Below are positions 13,431 through 23,258 of a DNA stretch of 64,000 bases, piece by piece (position 1 is the first letter of the stretch; each line of letters begins with the position of its first letter). This DNA comes from Hybos culiciformis. Taxonomy: Eukaryota; Arthropoda; Insecta; Diptera; Hybotidae. The translations under genes and the position numbers were made by a program. The DNA lies in NCBI GenBank assembly GCA_964007475.1, contig OZ023273.1, positions 72,951,842-73,015,841 on the forward strand. The letters are read 5' to 3'. A model generated the notes under the pieces. That model searched no databases. It had not been told where the DNA came from and saw only the letters and a program-made list of their open reading frames with translations.

Positions 13431-13676
13431 TGTTGCAGTTAATTTATTAGACTGTTTTAGATGTATGAAATATACAAACCCTTAATATAAAAAGAACATT
13501 TATTATTATTATAAAAACATGAATACATTATAAGTCAGGTATAGAAATTTAAGAATAACTGAATTATATATTATATGTTATAAAAATGTAATTTTGGAAT
13601 AAAAAGTGAGTTAGTTGAATTTAGAAAAGCATAGTTGAATTTAGAAAAGCAAACAAATGAGGTTTTAATCACAACA
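13431..13676 (+). repeat. 3' LTR of the gypsy element
   Basis: 246 bases matching the 5' LTR, followed by the second GGATT target duplication. Confidence 0.97.
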
Positions 13677-13704
13677 GGATTGAAAACAAGTAATTGATTT
13701 TTTG

Positions 13705-14090
13705 CAAAGTAAATTTCAGCTCGATTGGATACCGGGAAGTGGGTCATTTTTAACTTTGTGGAAACTGCGATGAAGTTCATATACAGATGGGTGTGTGTGT
13801 GCGAATGTGTCGATGCCAAAGTGCATTGTCATCGACGACAAAGCAATGTGCAAAATTTCAGCTCGATTGGATACCGGGAAGTGGGTCAATTTTGACTTTC
13901 TAAGTTTGTGGAAACGGGGTGAAGTTAATATAACGGATTTAATTAATAAAAGTGTGTGTGAATGTGTCGATGCCAAAATGCATTGTCATCGACGACAAAG
14001 CAATGTGCAAAATTTCAGCTTGATTGGATACGGGGCAGTGGGTCAATTTTGATTTGCTAAGTTTATGTAAATTTCAGCTCGATTGCATAG
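13705..14090. repeat. Tandem repeat of ~140-160 bp
   Basis: The phrase CAGCTCGATTGGATACCGGG recurs near 13718 and 13859, in altered form near 14017, and as a truncated copy near 14074. Each copy is followed by GTGGGTCA and a block GTGTCGATGCCAAA..CATTGTCATCGACGAC. The repeat adjoins the 3' truncation of the minus-strand LINE. Short frames through it are repeat artefacts. Confidence 0.85.
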
Positions 14091-14345
14091 TGATCAGAGT
14101 ATGAAGAGTGTGTATTAATTTCTGTATTTGGATCTAGTATGTTAAAGCAGTTTTCTAAAACTAAAAAGTGGTCAAGAATATATGAATTTGAAGGATATGT
14201 CGGTGAGCTAGGAGATAATATAGCTAAATTACAATTTCTTAAATTGGACCTACACCATTCTTCTAAAATTTCACCATTTCTATTATTTAAGCTGTCACCG
14301 AACTTTGTATGACGGCTTAGGTTTCCACCAATAATTACGTAGTCG
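14063..14345 (-). pseudogene. LINE ORF2: endonuclease C-terminal half
   Basis: It reads YVIIGGNLSRHTKFGDS (the GDLN-like box), NNRNGEILEEW, ILSPSSPTYPSN, and finally YSDHYAIEL, the SDH catalytic motif of the AP-endonuclease fold. GGNLS in place of GGDLN alters a conserved Asp. The frame stops at 14063 and no RT domain follows, so this copy could not retrotranspose. Confidence 0.85.
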
Positions 14346-14581
14346 TGTGATACCTCTAGGGTATCTTTGAATAAAACAAGATGATTATAATTCCAACTTA
14401 TTTTATTTATCGTGTAATCCAATTAAGAGTTGATTATAAACTGACTGCTTAAAACTAAGTACATAGACGTCTTATACTTTCTTATTAACTAATACTAAGA
14501 TAACTTAACGAATAATAATAATAAAAGAAAGAGAGCATATAATATATAGTGTTATGTACATAATGATAAGGGGGCATTACA
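14346..14581 (-). repeat. LTR (3' LTR in element orientation)
   Basis: 236 bases, TGTGATACC...GGCATTACA on the plus strand, preceded by target duplication AGTCG. Confidence 0.93.
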
Positions 14582-14596
14582 CCTCCCTCCTTTTAA
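14582..14596 (-). promoter_or_regulatory. Polypurine tract of the non-autonomous LTR element
   Basis: On the minus strand a run ending GGAGGGAGG lies directly against the LTR. Confidence 0.8.
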
Positions 14597-17224
14597 AATT
14601 AAACTTATTTGAGAAATATATAAGAACATTATTATGTTTCAAAAATAAGTTTAATAAAAAAAAAATTTTATTTCAATACAAAATAAAAATTTTTAATTTA
14701 AAATGTAATTGATCAATATTTATTTTTAATATTTATATTTATTTGTATTAATAAGAAAAATGTTAATAATATATATTAAACTAATAATATAAACAACTAA
14801 TAATATGGTAATAATCTATAATAATATGGTATAAACAACTAATAATGTGTTAATAATATGGTGATAATAATGGTAACTAATAATAATAGTACCATAAGCT
14901 ATATTTTACACATATTTTTTTTTTGATTTTGATTTTTACATTTAAATATTTTTCATTGATTTAACATTGCAGATGCTTTTATGATTTTAATATACTATAT
15001 AATGATTTCATGACTTTAACATTTTATAAAATTTTCTGAATTGTTTTTTCTTTTTTTTTTTTTTTGATTTTATAATATTAACCTTTCTAATTGTTTTACT
15101 TTTATGTTCGATTTTCCGATTTTAATAGTTTATTTGTTTGTTTTGAAATTTTATTCCTTTATATGCGCATATATTTTCCCAGTTATTCGTTTTACTTTTT
15201 ATCTGTTTTTAGTACTTAACTCTTTTATAAATTTATTATGAGCAATCCTAAAATTGCTTCTAAATTATTTTTTTTTCTTTTATATTTTTGACTCTTATGT
15301 CAATAAGTCTTTATTACTTACTATTTCGTTTTTAATACTTTTGACTCTAATGTCATAAAGCCTTTATTATTAATTATAACCTTTTTTTGTTCCATTTTTA
15401 CTTTAATGCCGATAAGCCTTTATTGTTTACTATATCGTACCTTGATTCTAATGTCAATAACCCTTACTATTAACTATGTACCCTTCAATACTTTGACTCT
15501 AATGTCAATATGCTTTTATTATTTACTATATCGTACTTTTGACTCTATTGCAGATAAGCCTTTATTGTTTACTGTATCGTGCCTTTGATTCTAATGTCGA
15601 TATTGAAAATTGTTGATATGAGCACTGATCGATCGTAGTGCTCGAAATCAATGAAAATGTTCTTGATAGAACTGGATTTTGTATTTTTATCTAAATTTAT
15701 CTAAAAAAATTTTCTGTGTAAGAAATTTTTATAAAATGTTAAAATTCATACCGTAAGTATAAAATAATAATAAAATATTATAAAGTAATATAAAATTACT
15801 TTTTTGTAATAATAGATTTTATATAATTTAAAGTAATAAATTTTAAGAAGTTTTTTCTTTATTAAAATTTAATATTTAGTATTAATATTAAATCTTAATT
15901 AAATTTTAATTATAACATTTTTAAATTTAAAAAAAAATTTAAGAAAAAAGTATACGTATCTAAAAAAAAATTCTTTTTGTACTAAAGTCTAATTATTTTT
16001 ATCATTAATCTTATAATTATAAAATATATTGTAAAGTATAACAGATGCTGCTCGTATAACAGATGATGTTGCAATAATTTTATGTATTTATGTTGTTATG
16101 TATTTATGTTGTGATGAAGTTGCAATAATTTTATGTTTATGTATATTATTATTTTTATTTTTTTTGGAGTTCGAAAAGAATTTCCCTAATTCAATTCGCT
16201 TTTTGATTTTGAAAAAATTATTATTTTTTTTTTTTTTTTTTTTGTTTTAAACTTAAGCAAAAATTTATTTTTATTTCAAAATTTTTGTTTTTTTTTTTGT
16301 TATTTGTTTTAAAATTTGCAATTTACAAAATAACCATTAATTCTTTAATTCATAATGTCAAAAATTATTAATATTTTTTTTTTTTTTGTATTGGTAAGTA
16401 TTAAATTAAATGCTTGTTTTCAAGTTCACTTTCAAGTTCTCTTTTTTTTCTTGTTCACTTTGTAAGTTCACTTTTTTTTTTTATATTTTCAGTGCTTTTC
16501 AAACCATTTTTTTTTGAATTGTATTTGTTAATAATTTCTTTTTCTTAAGTTTTGCGCCTTTTTTCTTTTTAAATAATGTGGCGTGATTTTTGAAAAATAT
16601 TTTTTTTTTAATTATAAATTTTTATGTCGCCATTATTTTTTTCAGCTCTGTTTTTTTTTTTTTTTTTAATTTTAGGATTTTTTTTTTTTCAGGAATTTTA
16701 AGGTAGGTAAAGGTAAGTTAATTAAATTTAAAAATTATTTCTTTAATATTAATTTTCCTTTTTTTTTTTAAATTTTATTTTCAAATTTTTCTTTTTTTTT
16801 CTTATATTTCTTGCAAATTATTTTAATTCCATTTTATAAAATTTTTATTTTCAGGTTTTCTTAATTTCTAATTTTAATTTTAATAATGTTTAAACTTTTT
16901 CTTTTTCACATAAAAATTTTAATGAAAGATTATGTTTCATTTTATTTAAAATTTTATTTATTTTTTTTTTTTTTTTCTTAGCAAAATTAATTTTATTTTT
17001 TTTTTCATCTTTTTTTTTCTTTTTTTTGAATTAATTTCATTTTCATCAAAAAAAAATTTTTTTTTTTGAAACTTTTATTTTTATTTAGTTTCAAGTAAAA
17101 AAATTTCAAATGCAATAGTTTTAAAATATTTTTTTTTCTTCTTTTAATTAATTTTAATTCAAAAATTTTAGAATTAATTTTATTTTAATACTTATGTAAA
17201 AAAAAATTTCAGACTGCCCAAAAA
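14597..17224. other. Non-coding interior of the LTR element
   Basis: Extremely T-rich on the plus strand, with many T runs of 8-17 bases and no long reading frame. It carries the minisatellite at 15290-15600. Nothing resembles Gag or Pol. Confidence 0.8.
15290..15600. repeat. Minisatellite, ~60-bp unit
   Basis: About five to six degenerate copies of TTGACTCTAATGTCAATAAG followed by CCTTTATTGTTTACTATATCG and similar. A short open frame through it merely reflects the repeat. Confidence 0.8.
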
Positions 17225-17245
17225 TGGCAGCTGTCACGGTCGCCA
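17225..17245 (-). promoter_or_regulatory. tRNA-Arg-type primer-binding site
   Basis: The minus strand reads TGGCGACCGTGACAG directly inside the 5' LTR, matching the primer site known for mdg1/412-like elements that use tRNA-Arg. Confidence 0.85.
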
Positions 17246-18210
17246 TGTGATACCTCTAGGGCAGTGGTTCTTAACCTTTTTAGCTACCGGCACCCCTAAA
17301 ATTTTCAAACAATATTCTCGCACCCCTTACCAGAAATTATTGACTTATATAAATTAAAAAACAAACATTATGCAAAACATATTTTTTATACTAAATTAAA
17401 TTTTTTAATAAAACACTAAAAAAATATTAAACTTCTATCTATTATTGCTATATTTTAGCTTACCTTTTGAATTTGACTTTAATGTACCAAATTATATTCT
17501 AATAATTAGAATATAAATATTCAACTAAACTTGTAAAATTAACTTGTATTAATTGTTTTATTATTAATATTTAACTTTTAATATTCAACACAAAAATTCA
17601 AACTTGTAATAATCAACACTAAAATTCAATTATTTTTAAATCTTTATTCAATGTAATGTTCGAATCAGTATTTATATTTCTAAGAATAATCGCAACAATC
17701 AACTAAAATTTCGAGGAAATATAAAAATCACTATAGAAACGCATTTGAATTTTTGTAATTGTAGAAAAAATACAAAAATTAATTTGTTTCTATGGTTTAT
17801 AATTTACAAACATATTTAAAAAATGTTTTGTGAATAAAAAATTTACTAACCAAAATGAATTTTTAAGATTAGTTTTTTATTTTGCTAGCTACACGTGAAT
17901 TTGGAAAATTACAATTTCGCACCCCCAAATATTCAAGCTCGCACCCCTAAGGGGTGCGTGCACCACCGGTTAAGAACCACTGCTCTAGGGTATCTTTGAA
18001 TAAAACAAGATGATTATAATTCCAACTTATTTTATTTATCGTGTAATCCAAATAAGAGTTGATTATAAACTGACTGCTTAAAACTAAGTACATAGACGTC
18101 TTATACTTTCTTATTAACTAATACTAAGATAACTTAACGAATAATAATAATAAAAGAAAGAGAGCATATAATATATAGTGTTATGTACATAATGATAAGG
18201 GGGCATTACA
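17246..18210 (-). repeat. LTR (5' in element orientation) split by a hAT element
   Basis: 16 bases at 17246-17261 plus 220 bases at 17991-18210 rebuild a 236-bp LTR. The interruption is the 721-bp hAT element with its 8-bp duplication. Confidence 0.93.
17262..17982. mobile_element. hAT non-autonomous element, 721 bp
   Basis: Terminal inverted repeats CAGTGGTTCTTAACC / GGTTAAGAACCACTG are the well-known hAT (Charlie-like) ends. The 8-bp TSD CTCTAGGG flanks it at 17254-17261 and 17983-17990. CACCCCTAA motifs recur near both ends. There is no coding frame. It inserted into one LTR after the LTR element had landed, and the intact other LTR shows the empty site. Confidence 0.96.
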
Positions 18211-18215
18211 AGTCG

Positions 18216-18624
18216 TAATTTTTAGCTAAGTTGTTTAAATTATTTAAAGTTTGTTTGAAAGTATTTACCGGGCACTGGCATTTAATATAAATCGAACCTA
18301 ATAGTACATTTTTGGTTTTATTATTTGATCCATAATTTTAATTTTTATTAGAGTTATTGACGCATCAAAAGTTTCGGAGCTGATTTCTGACACAAAAAAC
18401 AATTTTTTTTTTTAAAGAATTGCTGTGCCTTGATCAATATCACACCTTGTACAATTTTAGTTGTCTAGATCTAACGAATTTTTTTCCTTTAATTTAGTCT
18501 CTTGAAGGAAAACAAAGTCAGGATTATAGTTGTTCAACGTATCTTGTAACATCGTTTTCCTTGATCTTGAGATAGGAGATCTTGAATTTAACGATAACAT
18601 AATTAAATCCTGTTTGTTACCCAT
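18216..18624 (-). pseudogene. LINE ORF2 start: endonuclease N-terminal half
   Basis: From the ATG at 18624 the protein reads into LSLNSRSPISRSRKTML, then PDFVFLQETKL. This is the conserved opening of apurinic/apyrimidinic-type endonucleases in non-LTR retrotransposons; the Q-E-T-K box carries the catalytic Glu. Several stops follow. The sequence joins exactly to the remainder at 14345 once the LTR element and one copy of its AGTCG target duplication are removed. Confidence 0.82.
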
Positions 18625-18735
18625 GATTGATTAATGAAAATATAAATTCAATGTAAGCTGCTTGCTTTTCGCTTTGACTGGGTAGTTGATGAAATAAAGG
18701 CAAAAAAAACATGCGTGTGCCCTGTACGCGCGGGG

Positions 18736-19443
18736 GAAGTTATACTTCGTATTCGTATTCGTAATGTGGAATAAAATAGAACAACAAGTACGTATTTCAG
18801 CTAATTTCACGACGCTCACACTGTTTTCTTCGCTGCATTCGTAATTCAGAAATTTAATTTCGAAATTAAATAAATTTCGAATACTAATGTCATTGGAATG
18901 TATGGATGTGTGTATGTTGTGCATGGCTGATTAAAAAAAGCCTTACATTTTTTTTTATTAATTTGTTTTTTTGAGGAAGGAAAATTATTAAATTATTACA
19001 TTACATTACATTACAATTATTACAAAACGAATAAATTTGTAAAATGAATTAAAATTTAAATAATTTATTAACCACTTTAACTTTTCTATAAAGTTTTAAT
19101 AATTTTTCTATGAATTAGTTTTTTTTGTTTTTTTAGTCGCCGATGGTTTTTTAACAGCCACCGATTTTTTAGATTTTTTTTTCGAAGCCGCTCTTTTCTC
19201 CAAAACAGGTATTTTTGAGTCGACCAGCCGCAGCAATCGTAGGGCAAAATTCGACTAGTCGCCGTCGAAAAAAAGCGATCGGCGTCGTATCTGGTCTATA
19301 CATCCAAAAAATAAACAAAACAAAAGTTGATAAAAAAGTTGACAATGTATTGGTGCAAAAATAATACTAAAAAAAATAAAATAAAAATGTATTTGTGCGT
19401 TAAACGTTAAACTTTTTGCAAGTCGCATAAGAAGTATAACTTC
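18736..19443. repeat. Possible insertion bounded by GAAGTTATACTTC motifs
   Basis: GAAGTTATACTTC at 18736-18748 and GAAGTATAACTTC at 19431-19443 bracket about 700 bases lying between LINE ORF1 and ORF2. The interior is AT-rich, with a TTACA-repeat near 18996 and GC-richer TCGCCG/GTCGCC stretches around 19135-19285. The bounding motif also appears at satellite junctions further right (51.4-62.6 kb). Could be a small non-autonomous element; no TSD was resolved. Confidence 0.35.
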
Positions 19444-19810
19444 AAAAATCGTTTACTTTTTGAATGAGATTAACCAATGAAATTCCAAACAAACTGTCTG
19501 AGAGTGCTAAAAATTCACAAAAATTATAATGATTTTTATTAGTTTGGTAATTATTTTTTAAAACGTTAGAGTACAAAGTTGGGTTGTTTGTAAATTTTTT
19601 TTTATTGAGATCATTGATTACAGCTCGGTTGTTTTGAATTATAGCCTGACGAAATCTTACAACATTTTCTTGCCTTTTATTAATAAATTCTTGTAATATG
19701 TGCAGCCTCTCCAGTTAGCTGGGTGAGCGTCTCCGCAGTTGGTACAAGTAGGATTTTGGGAATTTTATCTATCGCAAATTCTTAAGGCCAGTGGTTTAAA
19801 ATACATTTTA
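19444..19810 (-). pseudogene. LINE ORF1 zinc knuckle 2 and C-terminus
   Basis: The minus strand encodes CTNCGDAHPANWRGC, the characteristic second knuckle of Jockey-clade ORF1, followed by a short Lys-rich tail. It continues the sequence interrupted at 21720, which shows that the hAT-like element sits within ORF1. Confidence 0.8.
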
Positions 19811-20023
19811 CAGGGATCCCACAGCTTATTTGTGCCAAAATGATTCACAAATATCTGGCAAAAAATTTCAAAAATATTCACAAATATCTGACAAAAAATT
19901 TCGAAAATGTTCACAAATATCTGGCAAAATTTTTTTAAAAATATTTTCAAATATATGGAATTCAGTAATGCTAAAATAATAAATAATAAATAAAAGATAT
20001 AATGTCATACATGAAACATTTTA

Positions 20024-21240
20024 TTAATTTTTATTTTTCAATAACTTTTCCAACTTTTTTTCTGTATCTAAAATCTGTTGTTTAATATTTGTTCTGTTGC
20101 TTAAAGCAGAATCCAATTTTATTTGAACTTTGAATAAATCATTTTTTACAATTTTTTTTTTATTAATAATTATTATCAATCCATCGTTTGCTTCATTAAT
20201 CATCGCCTCACATATTTCAAGTTTTGCTTTATCTGATTTTAATTTGAATTGTAAGTCTTTAATTTCTTCAGCTTTTTTGTAATTTTTTTGTTGCAACATT
20301 TTTTCAATATCAATTTTCCTTGATTTCTGCTCTGATATTTTTTCTAGAAGAAAAGAAAAGTAAAGATTATGGCATTTAGGGATTTAGGGAAAATTTGATT
20401 CAAAAGTAATTTTTGATTATTTTAAAGATTAATTTAGAAAAAAAATTGAATTCAAAATCGCCGGACTGTTTCATACTTTAAAATGGTATAAAACTTCTTG
20501 GAAACGGTTAGGCTACGATGTCTAAATGCTCGAAATCCATCAAAACTATTTTATGACAAAATAAAGTAGTTTTGAAGACGTTTCGATCGTTTAGCCTTAA
20601 CCAATTCTAAAAAGTTTTATACCATTGCTTGTTGGGTATCAGCTGCTCTTAATAATTAAAAAAAAAGAAATAAAAATCAAAATAAAAAAGTGGCCACACG
20701 GGTATATGCTAGATTGCGTCACGTCCAAGACGTTTACTTGGGATTTCATACGACATGGCATTACAAATATCAAAAGTAAAATTTGGAAAGTAATTAAATA
20801 TTTCTTCCAGTCAACCAAAAAATTATTTAATTATTTATACATACACATATGAATCGCGTATACCGATGGAAAAAAAAACTTTTACTTACACACACAAATT
20901 CAATTAAAAAAATTCCAAACAAATTATTTTTATTTGAATATAAGGATTAAGCCATTGAGAAAATAATATAATTAGGTAAATTAGATACCTACTTACCTCT
21001 TTTACTCAATTTTAAAGAGTTGTTAGTTATTTTAAAAAAACTTTGACCAATCGAAGCCTTCTCAGCAGTCTTATGTTTTGATGTTGCTTCATGTTGTTTT
21101 AACTGAGACATTCCACGACTTGCAATAGAAACTGCAGAATTGCATACTTTGCAAATTGCACTATTGGCATCATCCTGGTTTTCTTCCAACCAGTGGAATT
21201 GAATTTTCCAAGATTGTCTGAACGAAGTGCTTCGACACAT
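20024..21240 (-). CDS. BED-finger / coiled-coil protein, two exons
   Basis: Exon 1 is 21240-20997 and ends at a GTAAGT donor. Exon 2 is 20343-20024 and starts after a pyrimidine-rich TTCTTCTAG acceptor. Together they give 564 bases, a complete 187-residue frame with matching phase. Residues about 10-58 form a BED-like finger: an aromatic/Trp start (KIQFHWLEE), then CKVC, then QHEATSKH (CX2C...HX5H). The exon 2 part is a charged helical coiled coil (KKAEEIKDLQFKLKSDKAKL and a Lys/Glu-rich C-terminus). BED fingers bind DNA in hAT transposases. A finger plus dimerising coil without the catalytic core suggests a DNA-binding accessory protein or repressor; this is inference. The 653-base intron contains a foldback repeat. 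Confidence 0.72.
20390..20630. repeat. Foldback repeat copy inside the intron
   Basis: Shares the phrases GATTATTTTAAAG, GGACTGTTTCATACTTTAAAATGGTATAAAAC and the hairpin GTTTTGAAGACGTTTCGATCG with the cluster at 4635-5390. It lies wholly within the intron of the BED-finger gene. Confidence 0.7.
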
Positions 21241-21720
21241 TTTTTTCGATTAAATAAAATTAAAAATATTTAAAAAAATTAGTTTTTTATCCTTTTTTTT
21301 ATAAATAATCACTGACTACGATTCACGACAAAAAAAACATCACCCCGACAAAAAAAAAAATTAGAAGATTATTTGTAAACAACCTTTATTTGTAATCAAT
21401 TTGTCATAACATTATAAGTAGGTACAATGTTATGCAAAGAATATTTAATGGGTATGTATGGAAATTTTTATTTATTGTTTTGTTATGTAAATAATAATTT
21501 TTATATATAATTTATTACTTGCATGGCATTCTTTTAAGTGCCTGGATTTACTAAATTTTTTTCCCTTCACGCAGAATATTCACAAATATGCAATAATTTA
21601 AAATCTTAAACATTCACAAATATGACAAAGGCATCGAAAATATTCACAAATATTCACAATTTTAAAAAACATTTAAAAACATTCACAAATATGTAAAATA
21701 TTCACACTGTGGGATCCCTG

Positions 21721-21803
21721 ATTTTACGCATCTAAATTTGTTTGTGCAGTTCATGGCAGCATGTCCGAAGTCTTGGCAACGCATGCACTGAATTGGTCTA
21801 GAA
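21721..21803 (-). pseudogene. LINE ORF1 zinc knuckle 1
   Basis: Between two hAT insertions the minus strand encodes CMRCQDFGHAAMNC, a CCHC knuckle typical of Jockey-like ORF1 (Gag-like nucleic-acid binding) proteins. The frame is then cut by the 19.8-21.7 kb element immediately after FRCVK. Confidence 0.8.
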
Positions 21804-22405
21804 CAGGGGTGTCCAACTTAAATTGAAAATGGGCCGTTTCGAAAATTTATTTTGTTCCGCGGGCCAAAAGTCAATTTTTTTTTTTTAAACAAATTAAAAT
21901 ATATTTATTATTAAAATTACTTCAAATTAATAATGTAAATAATAAGTTTATACACAAGAAAAAAATTAAATTAAAGAATATAAATTATGTTGTATTTATA
22001 ATGATATCTTTTTGTGATGATCTTTTGTCAGTGATGATGATGATCTTGATGACCTTGAATTAATTTTTTTTAGAGAAGTTAAACTACTGGCAACATCCAC
22101 TTAATCTGATTTCTTAACTATAAATTTAATTTTCTTGTCACCCGAAATTTATGTGGAACGAATTAACCACGTTCCATTCCAAATATCAAATCTAAGAATA
22201 GAAAATTTTTAATTTGAAATAAATAATTTGAATTTTATGCAGTAAATCTTGATTTGAAAGTAGAAAATTTCCATTACAATTTTTTTTTTACATACTACAA
22301 AAATATTAGAGAAACATTTTGAATTTCAAACCAAAGTTAACGGGCCGGGTTAAAAGACTCCGCGGGCCGGATGATGGCCCGCGGGCCGTTGGTTGGACAG
22401 CACTG
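21804..22405. mobile_element. hAT MITE, 602 bp
   Basis: Ends CAGGGGTGTCCAAC and GTTGGACAGCACTG, with a perfect 8-bp TSD GTCTAGAA (21796-21803 and 22406-22413). GC-rich GGGCCG/CGGGCC motifs lie near both ends and the interior is AT-rich and non-coding. This end type is widely seen in hAT non-autonomous families. Inserted in the LINE ORF1. Confidence 0.95.
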
Positions 22406-22413
22406 GTCTAGAA

Positions 22414-23258
22414 CGAACTAATTTACTCGAATTAATTTTATGGTACAACAAAAATTTTGTATGTAAAAGAGGTTTTGAGTTTTGTCCAAGCTCTAATTGG
22501 ACAAGAAACATATTTAGAGGTTTCCCGTTTTTTCGAGAATTTGGAGTAGTGAACTCGATAATGTTTTTGAATTTTAAGTCAGGATGTGCTTTTCATTTCT
22601 TGGATGTTGAAAGCATTGCTGATTCCTTTCAGAATCCAAGATTTGCTTTTAAGTTCCGGTAGGGTGAACGAATGTGCCTGGATATCTTTTTCTCGTAAAA
22701 AATCGAGTACTTGCTTGTGTACTTGATTATTGGTAACATATAGTTTAATGATTTTTGATGGTTTTCAATATTTTTTTTCGGAATTTTTATTCTTAAGAAA
22801 TTCTAAAATGGGTTTTGTATTAATTCGGTATTAGATATTATTATTGGTGGGCAAAATTTTTTTTTTGTTATTACTTGAATTTTCTTTTCCATTAGTACTT
22901 ATATTTTTGCTTGTTTCACTAACTTTAGATTTAACATGCGAAAAATTGAATTTAATTTGAAATTATTGTATCTTTCTCCATATTCTATGTCGTCGATATC
23001 CATATCTAGTGCGTCATTATCAAGTGTGGATAATTTATTTGTTCCAGAATTGCTGGTTTGTGAATTCAATCTTCTTTTTTTGTTATATCTGCTGGCATCA
23101 GTATAAACATTTGGATTTATTCCTGGTTGAGAGTTCAGCTGGCTCCCTGGATTGTTAAATTCATTTCCGGGAGTGATAGTTTCATTCCCAGAGGCCACTT
23201 CATCCATATCATTAGCCGTGCTCGTCATTACCTTAGGTAACGACACGGCTTGGATCAA
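22414..23258 (-). pseudogene. LINE ORF1 (Gag-like) N-terminal part
   Basis: An ATG at 23258 opens a 119-codon frame rich in Asn, Ser and Asp (including MDIDDIEYGERYNNF). That is the usual low-complexity start of Jockey-type ORF1. Beyond it, towards 22414, only degraded fragments in several frames can be followed, up to the hAT insertion at 21804-22405. The identification rests mainly on the downstream zinc knuckles in line with it. Confidence 0.6.

Larger units (their letters stand above)
9067..13676 (+). mobile_element. Ty3/gypsy LTR retrotransposon, 4.6 kb
   Basis: A complete element: two 246-bp LTRs that look identical by eye, a primer-binding site directly after the 5' LTR, Gag-protease and RT-RNase H-integrase frames, a polypurine tract directly before the 3' LTR, and a 5-bp TSD GGATT at 9062-9066 and 13677-13681. 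The LTRs start TG and end CA. Domain order (protease, RT, RNase H, integrase) is that of Ty3/gypsy (Metaviridae). No envelope-like frame is present. Matching LTRs imply a recent insertion. Confidence 0.97.
14346..18210 (-). mobile_element. Non-autonomous LTR retrotransposon
   Basis: Two 236-bp terminal repeats (14346-14581, and 17246-18210 once its inserted hAT is removed) differ at about one base. They are flanked by the 5-bp TSD AGTCG (14341-14345 and 18211-18215). Read on the minus strand, the right LTR is followed at once by TGGCGACCGTGACAG, the tRNA-Arg primer site of mdg1/412-type elements. The left LTR is preceded by the polypurine tract GGAGGGAGG. The 2.66-kb interior has no coding frame, so the element depends on proteins supplied by a relative. 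It sits inside the LINE endonuclease. Confidence 0.93.
19811..21720 (-). mobile_element. hAT-like element carrying a two-exon accessory gene
   Basis: Inverted ends CAGGGATCCCACAG (19811) and CTGTGGGATCCCTG (ending 21720), with a near-perfect flanking duplication around ATTTTAC. The subterminal regions are packed with ATTCACAAATATCTG-like repeats on the left and ATTCACAAATATG-like repeats on the right. The interior holds a spliced gene for a BED-finger/coiled-coil protein and no transposase core, so the element is non-autonomous or relies on a partner. It sits between the two zinc knuckles of the LINE ORF1. Confidence 0.85.
14063..23258 (-). mobile_element. Minus-strand Jockey-like LINE interrupted by nested insertions
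   Basis: Parts of one non-LTR retrotransposon lie in order on the minus strand. The ORF1 N-terminus is at 23258-22414, a first zinc knuckle at about 21788-21746, a second at about 19746-19702, ORF2 and its endonuclease at 18624-18216, and the rest of the endonuclease at 14345-14063. The gaps are explained by insertions with clear TSDs. No reverse transcriptase of this copy is seen. The endonuclease ends in a stop next to a tandem repeat, so the copy is truncated. Frames contain several stops and shifts. Confidence 0.82.

Noticed and set aside
13795..14052. Plus- and minus-strand frames of 82-86 codons
   Set aside because: Artefacts of the 140-160-bp tandem repeat next to the LINE.
20625..20852. 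75-codon plus-strand frame
   Set aside because: Lies in the intron of the minus-strand BED-finger gene and has no protein-like features.
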